The notes beneath the pieces were generated by a model, which was not told where the DNA came from, did no database searches, and worked only from the letters and a program-made list of their open reading frames with translations. A stretch of DNA of 64,000 nucleotides from assembly GCA_037951165.1 (NCBI GenBank), contig JBBDHG010000011.1, positions 1,267,001 to 1,331,000 of the forward strand. Reading direction: 5' to 3'. Shown piece by piece: positions 11,680 to 25,030 of the stretch; positions within the stretch are counted from its first letter, which is position 1, and each line of letters starts with the position of its first letter. This DNA comes from Lophius americanus. Its lineage: Eukaryota > Chordata > Actinopteri > Lophiiformes > Lophiidae. Position numbers and translations under genes: made by a program.

Positions 11680-14583
11680 AGAACAGCTTCGATAGTCTGA
11701 CCAGATAGAAATGAGCCCTTCAGACGGAGGAGCTGCTTAAATGAGGATCATACCATGCTCAGAGACGGGAGAGGGATGGGGGAGGCGCGAAGGGGGGCAA
11801 CTCACCCGCAAACACACAAATGGAGTGAAATCATTAATATAGAACATCAGGAAGCAAAAATCAGAAAGTGGGAGAAAGAAAATAGCCACGATGTTGATCA
11901 GTTCCATCTTTAATTTTTAATTACTTTCTCGATGAATCCAGTAAATCGAAATTAAACGATGTTTACTTTAACCTGATTGATGCATTTGTTATTCCAACCA
12001 CATTTTTTCCACTAATAAATCATATTCTAATCTGGCCTTGTTTTGTTTTCTTCTATATGAAGTAAAAGGTTAAATCAATAGCTGATGAATAATTAATCTT
12101 AAAAGCATAGAGTCCGTTCAAGAAATAATTTGATGAATTTAATTCATTTAGATACCTTAACAAAATTCCACCAAATTGTTGTTTTATTAGATGTAACTTC
12201 ATAAAGCTTGTAATAAGATAAAAAGATATAAAAAGATATACAAAAGATATAAAATGGATTTGCAACCAACATGATTGTGTTGGACAACTCCATGCCCTTA
12301 CCATCATGTTGCAGTTGGATTCTGAACAATCAACTTACTAAACTGAGCAACATAAATTAAACACAATGCTATGACTTGTCATTTACTTTACTTTGTTTAT
12401 TTTCCTATTACTGAAAACAATATAGGACAAACTAAGAGTACTTTTCTCATTGTTTGAGTTCACTTAAAACTGATGAGATGTGTCATAACCTCAGCTAATG
12501 TTGGTTTTACAAGTCTTCATTTTAAGTTATATCTAATAAAGTATGCTAAATTTAATAAGTTACCATATATATATTGATATAATTATGAATCGTTATCATT
12601 TAACAACCAATTTTTCAACATCACCAGCACGATTATTTATCCTATCCTTATTTTATTAAGGATATTATCTCTGTGTTGTATTAACATATTACTAGTGAGT
12701 AATAAAGTACATTTTCTCAAGTTGTGCTGTATGTGTTGGCCCTGTGATGAAATGTTGACATGTTCATACTGTCCCCTGACTCTCACAACAACGACCATGC
12801 AAAGAATAAAGCTGTTATAGAAAAGGGATGGACTGAAACTGTGGAAATTCTGCAGAATGTACGTAAAGCTGTGTATTTTTTATTTGCTTCCTGAAAGAAG
12901 AAATGTATTATGCAAGAAAAGGAGATGAGCATATGAGAATAAAGCTCAGTACAAATTTAGACATTCCGTCAATCAGGTTTTTCAATATTTCAGTCTGTGC
13001 TGAAGTGTATGACATTCATACTGATAGCAGGACTAAAAATGTGAAAAGATCTTTGACAGCAGAGTGCATACTGCTACTCCATATTCAATAAGATGCCCAA
13101 AAACCTGACATCAACTGCTGTCTGTGACTTTCAAGATGTAACTGCTTCATCCTTACTCTCGTCTTAAAGCAGTGAAGGATTCTTTCTTTATGAAAAAAAA
13201 AAGAAAAAAGAAAAGAAAAGCAGAATCCAGCACTCCGCGAATGTAATATCCTATCTGGTTATTATCTGGCTCCACATGAGCATAGAGCCACACTGGCACA
13301 AAAATAATATTCTACACTCTCTACGAAATCTGGGATCACATGAGAAAAGGTGCATCTCATCCTGCTGGCAGAGGGGATTGTGTTGCTAAGGAGACATGGA
13401 AAAGGGAAGCGACCTGGATGTTGATTTTGTGTGATTCATTCCTCTACATTCAGCAGGCAATGTGGGAGGGGATAAGGGGGGAAGCTATCAAACTCGCCAG
13501 CAAAATTACCAAAGATGTATTCCTCTTATTAAATTCCCATTCCCCCATTGTCACCTCCTAATAGCGGAGCGAACGAAGGAGCAGAGAAGTTTTTTAGTTT
13601 AATATTCTTCTCAAGCCTGCCTGGCTCACTTATCCTTCATTTTAGCAGGGTCTGTTCATGTCATATAATTTTACTTCAGAATGTGTGTAAATTCAATAAA
13701 AGAATATGAAATAATACTTTCATTTTGCCAGAAGGTGAACTATTCATTTGGCCACAAATGTTATAAAATAGGAGCAAAGGAACAGAAACGAGCAGCAAAC
13801 GTGTGAGGGACAACACTATGGCAGTGGAAATTTTTCTGTATTTTTGTACTTACGCCTCTTAAGCCTTACGCAGCATTGATTGTAGAATGTTTAAGCATTG
13901 CTTAAAAAGAGACTAAAAAATATTTTACATACAATGTCATACGTCAAAGATTTTTTTCAGAAACGGGTGAAAATTAGCACGTCTTCCGCGGTGTCATGTT
14001 TTTAGCATTGCCTGTCAGAACTAGAGCACCTAAAAAAAAAAGCATACCGGACTACTGGAATCATTTGAAAATGAATGATAATATGCTCCTGCCTCTGAAT
14101 ACAAAATTCAGATCTTAATGGGTTTTTTGGTTTAGAGTGAAATGGATTTTAAAATCTTTGTTTCAGATCATGGCTCTAAGATAACAGCAGCCCTTCTAAG
14201 GCCATGTGTTGATTATGACGCTGTCCGTGGTGCTGAATCTGCAGACAGACTTAATTTGTTTCCTGCTACTGGTAACGCTCATAGATAATAATAATAATAA
14301 TACATTTAATTACATATATGCTATTCTCTATCATGAATGTACATATTATTTACAAACAAGATAATAGTTTTACAACTGGACACAATAATGGTGATTGATA
14401 ATTGATTAATAATTGGCTAATTAAGTTTGGCTTATTCTCATCTCATCCGAACTGACTTCCTTGAACGTATCCTTCCAAAGTCTCTGGGTCCTGACGGTAA
14501 ATTCTGATGCGACACTGGAACTGATCCAGTTAAAGATGTACAAACATTATTTCAACTTCAATTTCAGTTTCTATTACTGGCAT
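11680..14583. other. gene-free stretch
   Basis: No gene recognised. It includes local tandem AAAAGATAT units at about 12222-12250, a poly-A/GA patch at 13190-13220 and a TAA/ATA microsatellite at 14286-14303. 13340-13560 is somewhat GC-richer and could be a conserved non-coding element, but I have no alignment to show it. Confidence 0.4.
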
Positions 14584-14744
14584 TCACACACACACACACA
14601 CTCACACACTCACACACACATGCACAGACACATGCACACACACAAACACACGCACACACACATAGACCCACACGCACAGACACACACACAGACACACACA
14701 AACACACGCACACACACACGTAGAGACACACGCTCACACACATA
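14584..14744. repeat. Imperfect (CA)n microsatellite
   Basis: About 160 bases of CACA interrupted by T and G substitutions (CTCACACA, TGCACAGACA, ACGCACAC). Both strands give low-complexity frames (His/Thr-rich plus, Val/Cys-rich minus) that are not genes. Confidence 0.95.
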
Positions 14745-14994
14745 CCCAACAGACATTGAGACTTTTTTTCATGCAATTTTAATCAAATAGGTCTCAGAAT
14801 TAAAATGCTAATATAGGGTCAATGAATTCATTTTTATATTCGGTATTCTCTTTCAAAAGCAAAAATTAACTGCTGTAAACTGTAAACAACAAATGCAATG
14901 TTCAGTGTGAGTGGGAAAATTCAATACTGAGTGACAGAAGAAAATCAGCATAGGGTTGTGCTTGAAATGTAGCAGCTGGAAACACAGATGAACA

Positions 14995-15028
14995 AAGTGA
15001 ACAGAGCCAACAAGTGAACAGAGCCAAC
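14995..15028. repeat. Perfect tandem duplication of 17 bp
   Basis: AAGTGAACAGAGCCAAC occurs twice head to tail. Confidence 0.85.
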
Positions 15029-18000
15029 AGAAATCTTTCAGTCACTCAGTTGAGACCTAACAATAAACAATGGTGGCTCAGGCAGAGCGTCCGTAAAACT
15101 CCACAATTCCTCACAAACGCTTGAGGCAACAATATCCTTTGGGAGGCGCTTGTGGTTCTTGGTGCTGGAGTAGAGAGGGTGCTGTTTATAATTCACAAAT
15201 CATCATCCAACCCTATTAGGCTACAACTGTGTGAGTCCAGTAACAATGAATGCGTTGGCAAATGATGAATTGTTCAACGAAAATGAGCGACTCTGAAAAC
15301 AAACCTGCAACAGTCTAAGTAGGAGGAATTCAATCAATATCATCTCCTCTGAAATTGCAGCGTCTCTCTTGAGCTCCAGAATGACAAATGGTTTTCTTTA
15401 TGCTTTACTTCGAAACTTACAAAAAAATGTAAGTCAAAACCCAAATGAATCAATAGAGAGGGCATGATTTCTCCTTCATGCAGCGGACTAAAGGTCAAAA
15501 TCAATACTTGTAAAAGTGATAATTTTCGCATTGTGAAATTGGCCGTTTTTACAACAGAAAATATCTGGTTGAGAGGGGATGTAGGTGTAAACGTCCATGT
15601 TTGAAAGTAGAAGAGGGACATCTGCTGTCCATAGTAGATTAATACAACAACGAGGCTCCAAGAAACCTTTAGTCATAATACTATGAACAAGGAAATCTGA
15701 TTCTCTCATTATCAATGCTCTTTCTGTCTGTTCAATGACTAGTTTGTTTTAAAAATAAACAAAAATCCACCCATGTAAGGTCTATCATATTTTTTATACT
15801 AATTATTATTTTATTTGATATATTTTTGAATAATCATCAGAGAGAATAAGTCTCAGAAAGCCAGACTTATATTCTAATATTCAGACACGGTGTGTGTGAA
15901 GACGGAAGCAGTTCTTTTCTCAAAATAATCATTCTAGGTACAAGTGTCTGTTAATTGGTTGTTTGTCAGAACCTGTAATGTGATCCAAAGGCTCACCATA
16001 AGGAAGTGTAATTTCCCTCCTACTATTCCGTTTGTACACCCATAAATGTACAAGCACCCCGGAGGGCACAATGAGGTTACAACTGCAGAACAAATCACAG
16101 GTTTGATTTTATTTCTTGGTCTGATCACAGGAATTAAGTGTATCTCAAACCAAAGGGTTCATGTGCATCGGTCATACTGTTAGTGTGGAAATGCTCATAT
16201 TCAGCTGCCACTTTTGCTCACACCTTAAATTTGACATAAACACTGCCATTGTTGTGAGGCGGGTGCAACAGAGTAAATATTGTCAATGAAAACTATACTC
16301 TCTTTTCTGTCAGGCCTATAATTCTTCCATCCCGGCTGACATGGTGCAAGAGGCATGGTTGCAGCCTGAACAAGCTACCATTTCATCCCAGGACTGACAC
16401 ATGGAGACAGACTACCATCCCCTCTCACATAAACACCCCCAGGCAATTTACAGTCAACAAAATTACATGTTTTTGAACTGTGGAAGGAAGCCGGGGTATC
16501 CACAGGGAATCCTTGGGAACATGGTGACCACCAGCAGGATAACACTGTTCTCTGCTTTGCTTCTTTTTTTCTTTTCATTCTTTGATATTGAATGCTATTG
16601 CTGTGTTTTTTGTTATTTGCTGTTTTCAGAGCATGATGGTTAGAACAGTCTGAATAGTATTATGAAAATCTGTTCTGAGGAAACAAAATCAAACAGTTCT
16701 TTGTGGTGAGAGAATTCTCAAGGTTGCCATCAGTCCATCTTTACCTTTTACATGTGTGGAAAACTAACCACGGACATGGTGAAAGGCCATAGTGGAACAA
16801 GTAAATAAACAAAGTAAACTTTCGGATCTGCGGGACTTAGCAGTATTTCCAGGATCAGTTGAACTGATGTGTTGTGATTCATGGATATAAAATGCTGCAT
16901 CTCAAGTGCATTCCTGTAAGCAACTCGGTGACCCTTTCATAATAAAGGTCTCACTCAAGTTGTTTTTTTTTGAGGATACTTAAGTCAAGTACATTTTATG
17001 TTCTAAGTATACCAGTTAAAAGAGTGAATATTATGGACTTGCATTCATGTTGTGAAGAAATGAAAAAGTTGAAAAAGCATGATATAATTCTACTGCCCTC
17101 AAGTGGTCATAGTACAGCGCATTCGGTTCCAATTATTTCATTTTCTAAATCCTGAATGGTTATGTGGAAGCAGAAGTAAATATACATATCCAGAATGATA
17201 TCGGGGTTCTAAAGCAATTATTAAACACTGTGACTATTATCCTCTCTGCCACAGCCACTGTGGTTTACCATCCTTAAACACACACAATGGTTAGTTAAAC
17301 CAATTTCAACTGAATTCATTCAAAAACCCAGGTGGTTTTCTAGTGAGGAGCTAAGATTGAAAACCATAACTATTGCCATAAGAATATTACTTGTTTCTAT
17401 CACTTTCATATACTCATCAAAGCAGTGACCAGATCATTGCTCCTCTTAAGATACAAAGTGCTTCCTAGGAGCTGTCCGTGCATCAACCCATTTTCACGTA
17501 CTCAGCATTCTCTGCTGCTAAGAAATGACCCTCATTTATATCTGAGCTGGAGCGATGCTGCAGATGCCCATGGGGAAGATTTTCTACATGATGGATATAA
17601 ATCTGCTCAAGCCATCGCATCTCATTGGCCCATGACTTACAGCCTCACTTAGCTCATTAGACAGGCACTACTTTTGGCACTGAGTAATTGCAAGTCTGTC
17701 AAGTACTGGAGCTGCTTAGCGGCCCGTGACAGAATATCATCTCTCTGTGCTATTCTTACAAAGCCTGGAACGACTCCTTTGATTTAATTGAATCTAATTT
17801 GACAGAATACTGACAAGCTGAAGGTGAGAATATGTTTTCAAAAAAAAAAAAAAAGCACAGAAAGGAGATGAAACAATCTCTATGGCGCTCGAAATGGTTC
17901 TACACACATAGTGAGCTGCATATTCATTCAGAGTGGAAACACTGCAGAGATAATGTGTGATGCATGCCATTACATTCTTGCCCTTGTTAGCAGAGCTTTT

Positions 18001-19134
18001 GTATGCATGACTCTCCTTCCTTCTCCTAGTGTATGCATGATGATTATTCTCAATTCGAGTGTTCTGGGGCAACCTAATTCTGGAGAAGGAGAAAGAACCA
18101 TCCATCATACATCCACTTTGCTATCAGTTACAATCGATCTCCTTTGAGAGCAAAAACTGCAGGAAACCTCTCAACAGGTTTTTCAACAAAAGCTTCCCTC
18201 CGGCTCTACATCGATTGCACACCCAGGAAGTCAAATTGCACACTCAAGTGGAGAACAAACAGTACAACAATGATGTCTGGTTCCGACTCACAGATTTTAT
18301 ATCTATGGATTTTCTTTACAACCACACAGACAATAGAAATCGCATCATTTAAGCCCATGGTTCTCAAACTTTTTTTTTTTTCTCGATAATGTTCTTTTTT
18401 TAAAAATTCTTTCTTCGAAGTTGATCCTGGCCAGGATATAGAAACCTTTATAAAGACAGAAGATACAGTTGCTGTGTTTAAATCTTTCATTTAATTCATG
18501 AGAGACACTGTTTGTTTTTTTTTGTCAACATGCAACAAGATTTAAACAACATTAAAATTGAAATTTGAATCACTGAATGTTGATTTTCATCAGTGTGAAT
18601 TTGATTTGATCTGTTGCAGGTTAACTGAGGTTAAAATACCTATTCTGTATAATACGTTTATTGTTTTGAACTTATATTTGCATTTTTATTTATCTTACTG
18701 TAGTAAAACAGTTTTAGGAACCCAGCATGACTGATATTTTTCAAACTAAGCTCACATTCTCCCTTGCAGTATCCCTCGGTGAACACAACCTCCTTTTGAG
18801 AAAAAGCTGCTTTAAAGGCGAAGAATGGGCTGAGTGTGCAAAGGAACAGTCCTTATAATTTTGATAGAGCTTCATTTGCTAGGCCCATAAATTGTGCATA
18901 TTTACACCATCGCCAATGTGCATATAAGGATTGGCATAGTTTGTGTTTACACTTTCACCTCATAAACCTGCAGCACGGAAACTTAGATTTCTGTCGCTTC
19001 ACGCAATGTTTGTACTATAAAAACTATTTTTTTATGAACTAAATTAAATCATTAAGTTAAATCATTCAGGCATATAATGAAATAACTTTCTTTTCAGTCG
19101 GGCCCACTTCATTTATTTGAGTTGGACAAATTCC
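15029..19134. other. gene-free stretch
   Basis: About 4 kb without a recognisable gene or element. Poly-A at 17838-17852 and poly-T at 18370-18380 are noted. Frames on both strands at 17794-18490 overlap each other in several phases, which is typical of chance. Confidence 0.45.
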
Positions 19135-19252
19135 ATTTAATACGATCATTTTTGTATATAATGTTATTCTGTACCATGCTCTTGCTGCTGTAACCGTGTA
19201 ATTTCCCCGTTGTGGGACTAATAAAGGTTTATCTTATCTTATCTTATCTTTA
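19135..19252 (+). mobile_element. LINE 3'-end fragment with (TTATC)n tail
   Basis: TGCTGTAACCGTGTAATTTC, CCCGTTGTGGGACTAATAAA, then GGTTTATC and repeated TTATC units. The phrase TTTCCCC-TTGTGGGA-AATAAAGG followed by a (TTATC)n tail is typical of fish LINE 3' ends. Only the 3' end is here, as expected for a 5'-truncated insertion. Confidence 0.7.
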
Positions 19253-19844
19253 CTACTGCAAAACTAATTGCATAAATTCCAATAAAATAAATTATACTTA
19301 ATTGATGTAACTAAGATGAATCAATCGTTACATTAAATACATTTAGTAACACCTAAATAATTTCTTCATACTGAAAGATACCATGTAATCATGTGGGACT
19401 AATTTCCATGACTTTTAAAAGTTAATTACAAGTGAGTTCGTTTTTCTGCAGTTCCTCCTGACAAATCTTGCAGCACCTGTAGAAGTGACACTAAATATTC
19501 ATCCAGAGGTGAAAATGACCCGCAAGTTAAACGAATATCTCTGTATTGAAAGACTGAAATGCACAATCCCTCAAAAAGTAAACAAAAACACATAAAAACC
19601 TTTATATTTGTTCAAATTTGAGGGGATTATTTTCCAACGTCTGAGCAGAGGATGATACATTAATCCATCCAGTAAAGTAACTCCATTCAATCATTTATCT
19701 TCTCATCCTTTATACACAAGTTACATTCATCCAGCCAACGTTCTCTAAAGTCAGACCTCATTCAGTTTTTATTTAGGTCATAATCTGCATTATCCCTCCC
19801 TGCCGCTTAATTATATCCCTCTATATTCCTTCCCTCCTGTCTCA

Positions 19845-19847
<3 letters not shown>

Positions 19848-19876
<29 letters not shown>
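19848..19876. repeat. (CT)n microsatellite
   Basis: Fourteen CT/TC units, nearly perfect, in a pyrimidine-rich neighbourhood from about 19797. Confidence 0.9.
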
Positions 19877-19880
<4 letters not shown>

Positions 19881-20499
19881 TGTCAGGGTCAGCACTCTGC
19901 AGAGAATCACATTAGAAGGTATTCAGATGTTGAAGTAGTCACAATTGATATTCATGACGACGTTGAAGGCTGCCAAATCTAATTCAGCTCAGATACTAGC
20001 AGTGCCATGGCGGTACACACGTCACCAGAATCCTACAAACCACACGGAGGGTTAGAACAATCTGACTGTTAGACAGTGACGTATAACTGTCACAAACGAC
20101 TGAGCTGCTGCCCGTTCTGTCAGATGAGTCGACCAAAGAAAGAGTGTGAAGAAAAGACAAAGAAATATAGACGCTTTGTCTTCATTTTTTAGATTTTTAC
20201 CTAATGGACCAAGCCTAACACGGTGATTTGTTGCCACGGGTTGCAAAGTAAAAAAACCTGTGATTGATGGACGGAAGATGAAAAATGGTAGAATGTTTAG
20301 GCTGGTAGATAAAAAAATTGACTAATATGCTCTACATCCGTAGTTATGTATTCAGAGGACTGAATGTTATTACTCTGGCCCATTTATTAATGCCCAACAT
20401 GCATGACAAAGAGTCAAATCTACATGAGGAAATGGATTTAGACACCACAGATTTTTTCTGTTTCAACCCAGTTTCAGACAGACAAAGATAATGAAGTGA

Positions 20500-20745
20500 A
20501 ATGATCATTTATTACAACATGTGCAAACGATTTGTGCAAAAATTGTCTGTCTTTGGTTCTGACTCTTCAGGGAGATTGTGATTGCAGGGTATTTTCCCTG
20601 AATGACAGCAAAATGAATCCTCTCTTTGAGGGGCGGTAGTGGTGGCTCATGAATCTGCTGAGACTGATGAATTATGAAGAAAATCTATAAAGATTGGGGT
20701 GTGATGGGCAATGTATAACAGCAGAATGAAAGAACAATGAACACA
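20500..20745 (+). repeat. Dispersed repeat family R2, copy 3
   Basis: TCATTTATTACAACATGTG, GGGAGATTGTGATTGCAGGG, TTTTCCCTGAATGACAGCAA, GGGGCGGTAGTGGTGGCTCA and CTGCTGAGACTGATGAATTA follow the R2 order with clear divergence from the other copies. Confidence 0.7.
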
Positions 20746-22879
20746 TTTTTGAATAATTTCTTCCCATCCTGGGCTGGAAAAACGTTTATAACTGTTCTCA
20801 ATGACTTCAAAGGAAACCCTGGGCTCTTAGAGAGTCTGATGAGCTGGATTTTATTGTGAACTATGTCATACAACATTAAATAAAACTGGGTTGGTCCCGA
20901 GGAGCAAATCAATTTTTCTTTGCTGGGCTCCTCCTTCTATAATGCCAAGACAGCCTCAGTCAGCACAATTTTCTGCTCAGCTCAGCAAAAATCCTGCTTG
21001 TTCGGCACAATTTGTGCTTGTTCTGCACAATTTCTGCCCCTCTCCTTTTTTTAAAAACAGTAAATCATCAAGTCTTACGGATCTTCCATTTAGGGGCGTG
21101 TTATGCTTTGACCATATTACAGTGTAGAGTATTCCATGATATTCTTCCATTACACATAAACAGGGGCTGCATCCACTGTTAACAGAATCTCCTGGACCTT
21201 CTGAGAAAAGAGAAAAGGGGTTTGAGATTTGAGGAAATGAAAACATGATTGTTCAGTCAATTCAAAGTGGGTCATACAACTTTTTTTATACTGACGTCAC
21301 TCATTTTTGCAAGAATTACATTTAACAGAACGACAGAGAGGTGACAGGCTGACAACGCGGATCATTGACCATCCCAGAGTATATATATGAGATAGCGTGA
21401 AACTATGAATACTGAGTGTATATGACAGGATGGTATGAGATCTAAACTGTGACTGAACGACTTCAGTCTTCCTGACGGAACTGTCTCTAGTACTTCTTAA
21501 CATTTGCCATATGTTTAGGAATATGAAATATCTGTATGTGTGTTTAAAACCAATTTTTTTTTAATAACATTAAGCACCATTTGGAAATATAACTCGTCAT
21601 CATCATCCGTAATACATCAATCAAACTACTTTTTTTTCAAACCACAAATTTTTATTTCTGTCATTAAATCTTAAAAAAAGGCTGATTTAGCCACTTTATC
21701 CTCTCAACCACTGCGTGACGTATCCATACATGTTCTATGTAGAAACATTTCCCTTAGTCTCCTGTAGAGGTCACTGTTGTATAAACTCACTCCAAAGACT
21801 GCTGAGAGCTTCAACAGCTGCATAGACAGAGAAAAGAACTGAACTTTTATCTTTATTGTCTCTCTATTTTTTCAATACAACACAAACATTTGCAAAGAAG
21901 ATTTTTAATAAAATGCTTAGCAGTGTTTAAGTCTGTGGGGGAAATTTAATTCACATTTTCGTCACAACAAACCGAACGACAACAGCAGAAGAATAATCAA
22001 TGGGTATTTACTGGCAGCTTATTACTATAAGGATGCTCAATATGTTTTAGTCAAACAATCAATCAGCTTTAATTAATTTAGCTCCTTTAAAACAATGTGC
22101 ATGCTTCATAAAGTGTTGTACCGGGAATAATTGAAACATATACATTTAAAAAAGGACGTGGAGCCCGATTCAAACTATTTAGTAGCTAATAAAACAGCAA
22201 TAAAAGATAATTTGTGGTTTAGACAAGATAAAATGAAGAGGGAATAACATTTTTAAATACCACACATAATGTTATAACACAATTTAACTATTATTAAGCA
22301 ATAATAAAGAAGAATACATAGTAATGAGTAATGACTTGAACCTATATGAACAGCAAAACCACAAATATAAGTCTTTTCATTCATTAAGCCCCTTTATTTT
22401 TCCGTGAGAGATTTATTGTATTCAGTTGTATTTGTCATTGTATTCAATTTAGAATAAGACTTTTCATGTATGTATACGTGAGCTTCTTCTAAATCTTGAT
22501 GGCAATTCATCCTTTAAGTCGCTCAAGAATGTGAAACTGTTTTTCCCCCACTGCACACAAACATTTTGTTTGGATTCTGAGGGATAAACTTTTTTTTATG
22601 CACTAAAAGTGATCAGCTGTTGACAAAATACAACCCTTACATAGGTAAATAAATGTCTTTAAAATAATTAAATATATAATAATAATAATAGTTATTAAAA
22701 CAAGACTTGAGTGCTGCATCAAAATTAAAACAGCATAGAATAAAAGTAGGCCAAAAGATACAAACCAAATATTGTAAGAAGCTCTTTTGATATTTATAAG
22801 TCTGATTTAAAAAGATACACGTGTGTGGAACATGAAAAAGTTCCACGCACATAACCATAAATGAATTAATGCACCCTTT
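20746..22879. other. gene-free stretch
   Basis: No gene recognised. A local CAGCACAATTT / GGCACAATTTGTGC / GCACAATTTCTGC set at 20960-21030 is a decayed short tandem repeat. The remainder is AT-rich with no element I can name. Confidence 0.4.
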
Positions 22880-23165
22880 AATGTTCTGCTCAACTGTTTG
22901 GTTTAACACATTTTGAGTCTCTATTTATTATTGAAAGACGTGTGCCACTCGACTGAACCTGTTCTGAATACGACCCAGTGGCAGCATGTATACGTTAAAG
23001 AGAAAGGGGTCGAGGATTCAGCCATGGGAGACACCACGAGTGAAATAAAGAATGTGAGGACTCATTAAACAGAGTTATGTAACTTGATTCAACAAAAAAT
23101 AATCTAATAAGGGTCAAAAAGTCTTTTAAAAGCACGAATTACCAAAACGGTAACGAGATTTCACT
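22880..23165 (+). repeat. Dispersed repeat family R3, copy 1
   Basis: Shares with 41862-42185 the phrases CTCAACTGTTTGGTT, TATTGAAAGACG, CGACCCAGTGGCAGCATGTA, GGGAGACACCAC, AACAGAGTTATGTAACTTGA and TAATAAGGGTC. Compared with copy 2 it lacks about 80 bases after the ACACCAC phrase. No coding capacity recognised. Confidence 0.7.
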
Positions 23166-24363
23166 TCTTAATAATGAAGGAAGTAAACGGGAGCTAATCT
23201 GATTCAAATTTCGTATTTTAATACGCAAAATTTTATTTTATGCAAATCTATAGATAGATAGGTACTGAATTAATTTAAGAAATCATATATGCATTAAATA
23301 ATTTTTCCATAGTTTGTTCTTCTTGGGTAGGACATTAAAGCATGAACGTTATCCGACACGTGTTGGAAGTTACGACCGTTTTCTGCCAAGTTTTCAATAC
23401 GATGCAGCAAAATCCACTCCCGCCAAAAGTATTTATGAGCTGCTTCATGAGCATATTACTAAACTAAAACTATAATAGAGGAATTAATCCAGTAGAATGT
23501 AAATTTATTGTGAAAAGCTGACATTCACTGCTATACTGAACGTGACTCTAACTGGTGGTAATAACTGCTTTGTACCACAGTGAGGCACTCAGTGACCGCA
23601 GCGTGAAAAAAACTGTCTTTTCTACTCACACTCCTGCTTCCATGATCTTCACTGACTCCATATATGAGGTGATGAGACTGACACTTTCTTGACCCATCAA
23701 TTCAAACCAAATTAGTGCTGGAATAAATCTCGTCTTTTGTTATAACAAGCGCTCGTCTCGGCCGAGGCTCAAATTTCATTTGACAGGACGGTTCCCCGCA
23801 TCTCAAAGTAACGAAGGCAGCCCATCTTCTCCTGTTATATGAGGTGCATAAATACAGACACAGCTCATTAATAATTCTGTCACACAGGTAGGCTACAGAG
23901 AAACCGGTGACACACTTTACAGCTCAGTTACTGAGTCCCAGAACTCATCAGCCCCATTTAGGTAGACAATGTCTGGAAAACTAAGAGGCTGAACATCCTG
24001 GTACTGATTTTACTTCAGCCCTCAATAATCCTGCTGTGAGTTCATCTTTATTCATTGTCCATGTGGTCAATTTCCATTATAGTCATGCTGTGTAGATTGC
24101 TTTGTATTTAACAACAACATATCAAGTGCTTTTCCAACTTGTTTACCACGTCTTTCTTCTCCATCAATACTTCATCTAATAAGAATGTGTGAAAAAGCCG
24201 TAAGGAGCCGTCATGGTCAGAAATGTACTTCAGACCAGCTGCCATCTACTGAAGGCAACTCCTTACGTTGTGTATTAGATTTGCATTCATCAGTTCATCC
24301 TTGGAGAAATAGAATAGAGACAACAGAGTCGTACGCTCGCTCTCCCTTAAAAGCTGCATTATA
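23166..24363. other. gene-free stretch
   Basis: No gene or recognisable repeat; AT-rich with a short GATAGATAGG at about 23252. Confidence 0.4.
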
Positions 24364-25030
24364 CACTGATCAGCCTTTACATTATGACCACCTGCTTAAT
24401 TAATTTACCACAGGACAGCTCTGATTTGTTGAAGCATGGACTCAATTTGACCTCTGAAGGTGTGCTGTGGGGTCTAGCACTGGGCCATTAGCAGCAGATC
24501 ATTGAAGCCCGGTAAGTTGGTTGGGCTTCCATGGATTGCATATCCCTTACATGTTCAACTTGATTGAGATCTCGAGGCCAAGTCAGGTCAACATGTATTT
24601 TTTTAAACCTTTTCTGAACCATGGAACCAGGGAGTACTATCCTGCGGAATACTGTTTCTGTGAAGGTTTAGGCTTTAACAATGTTTAGGTGAGTGCAGCA
24701 TGTCAGTGGAACATAAACAGGAATGGCTGGACGCAAAGTTTACCAGCAGAAAACTGCCCAAGGCATCGCACTGGGCCCTGGATTCCAAAAGTACTTGCTG
24801 GGGCCAGCTAAGGTGAGCGTTGCACGTGCTGACATGGCCGTCCACATCGGACCAGGAACATTTCCTACTTTGATTCTTGATCCAGTTCTGATGTTGATGA
24901 GCACTTTTAGAAGGGGACAGGGGTCAGCGTTGTCACACCGACCGGTCTGTGGCCACACAATGCTACATGTAGAAAACTTTGGTGAAGTGTTTTTTCTGAT
25001 ACCTTTCCATCAGAACAAGTATTTCACACT
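24364..25030 (-). mobile_element. Tc1-like DNA transposon remnant, copy 2 (one end missing)
   Basis: The left end CACTGATCAGCCTTTACATT is nearly the family's terminal phrase, followed by GACCACCTGC, TTGTTGAAGCATGGACTC and GACCTCTGAAGGTGTGCTGT. On the minus strand a broken transposase is readable, with PQTGRCDNADPCPLLK (24908-24955) and AMPWAVFCW (24740-24766), interrupted and frameshifted. The element stops near a degraded TTTCCATCAGAACAAGTATT, well before the far end. Not functional. Confidence 0.82.

Noticed and set aside
14461..14790. His/Thr-rich plus frame and Val/Cys-rich minus frame
   Set aside because: Both come from the CA-rich microsatellite.
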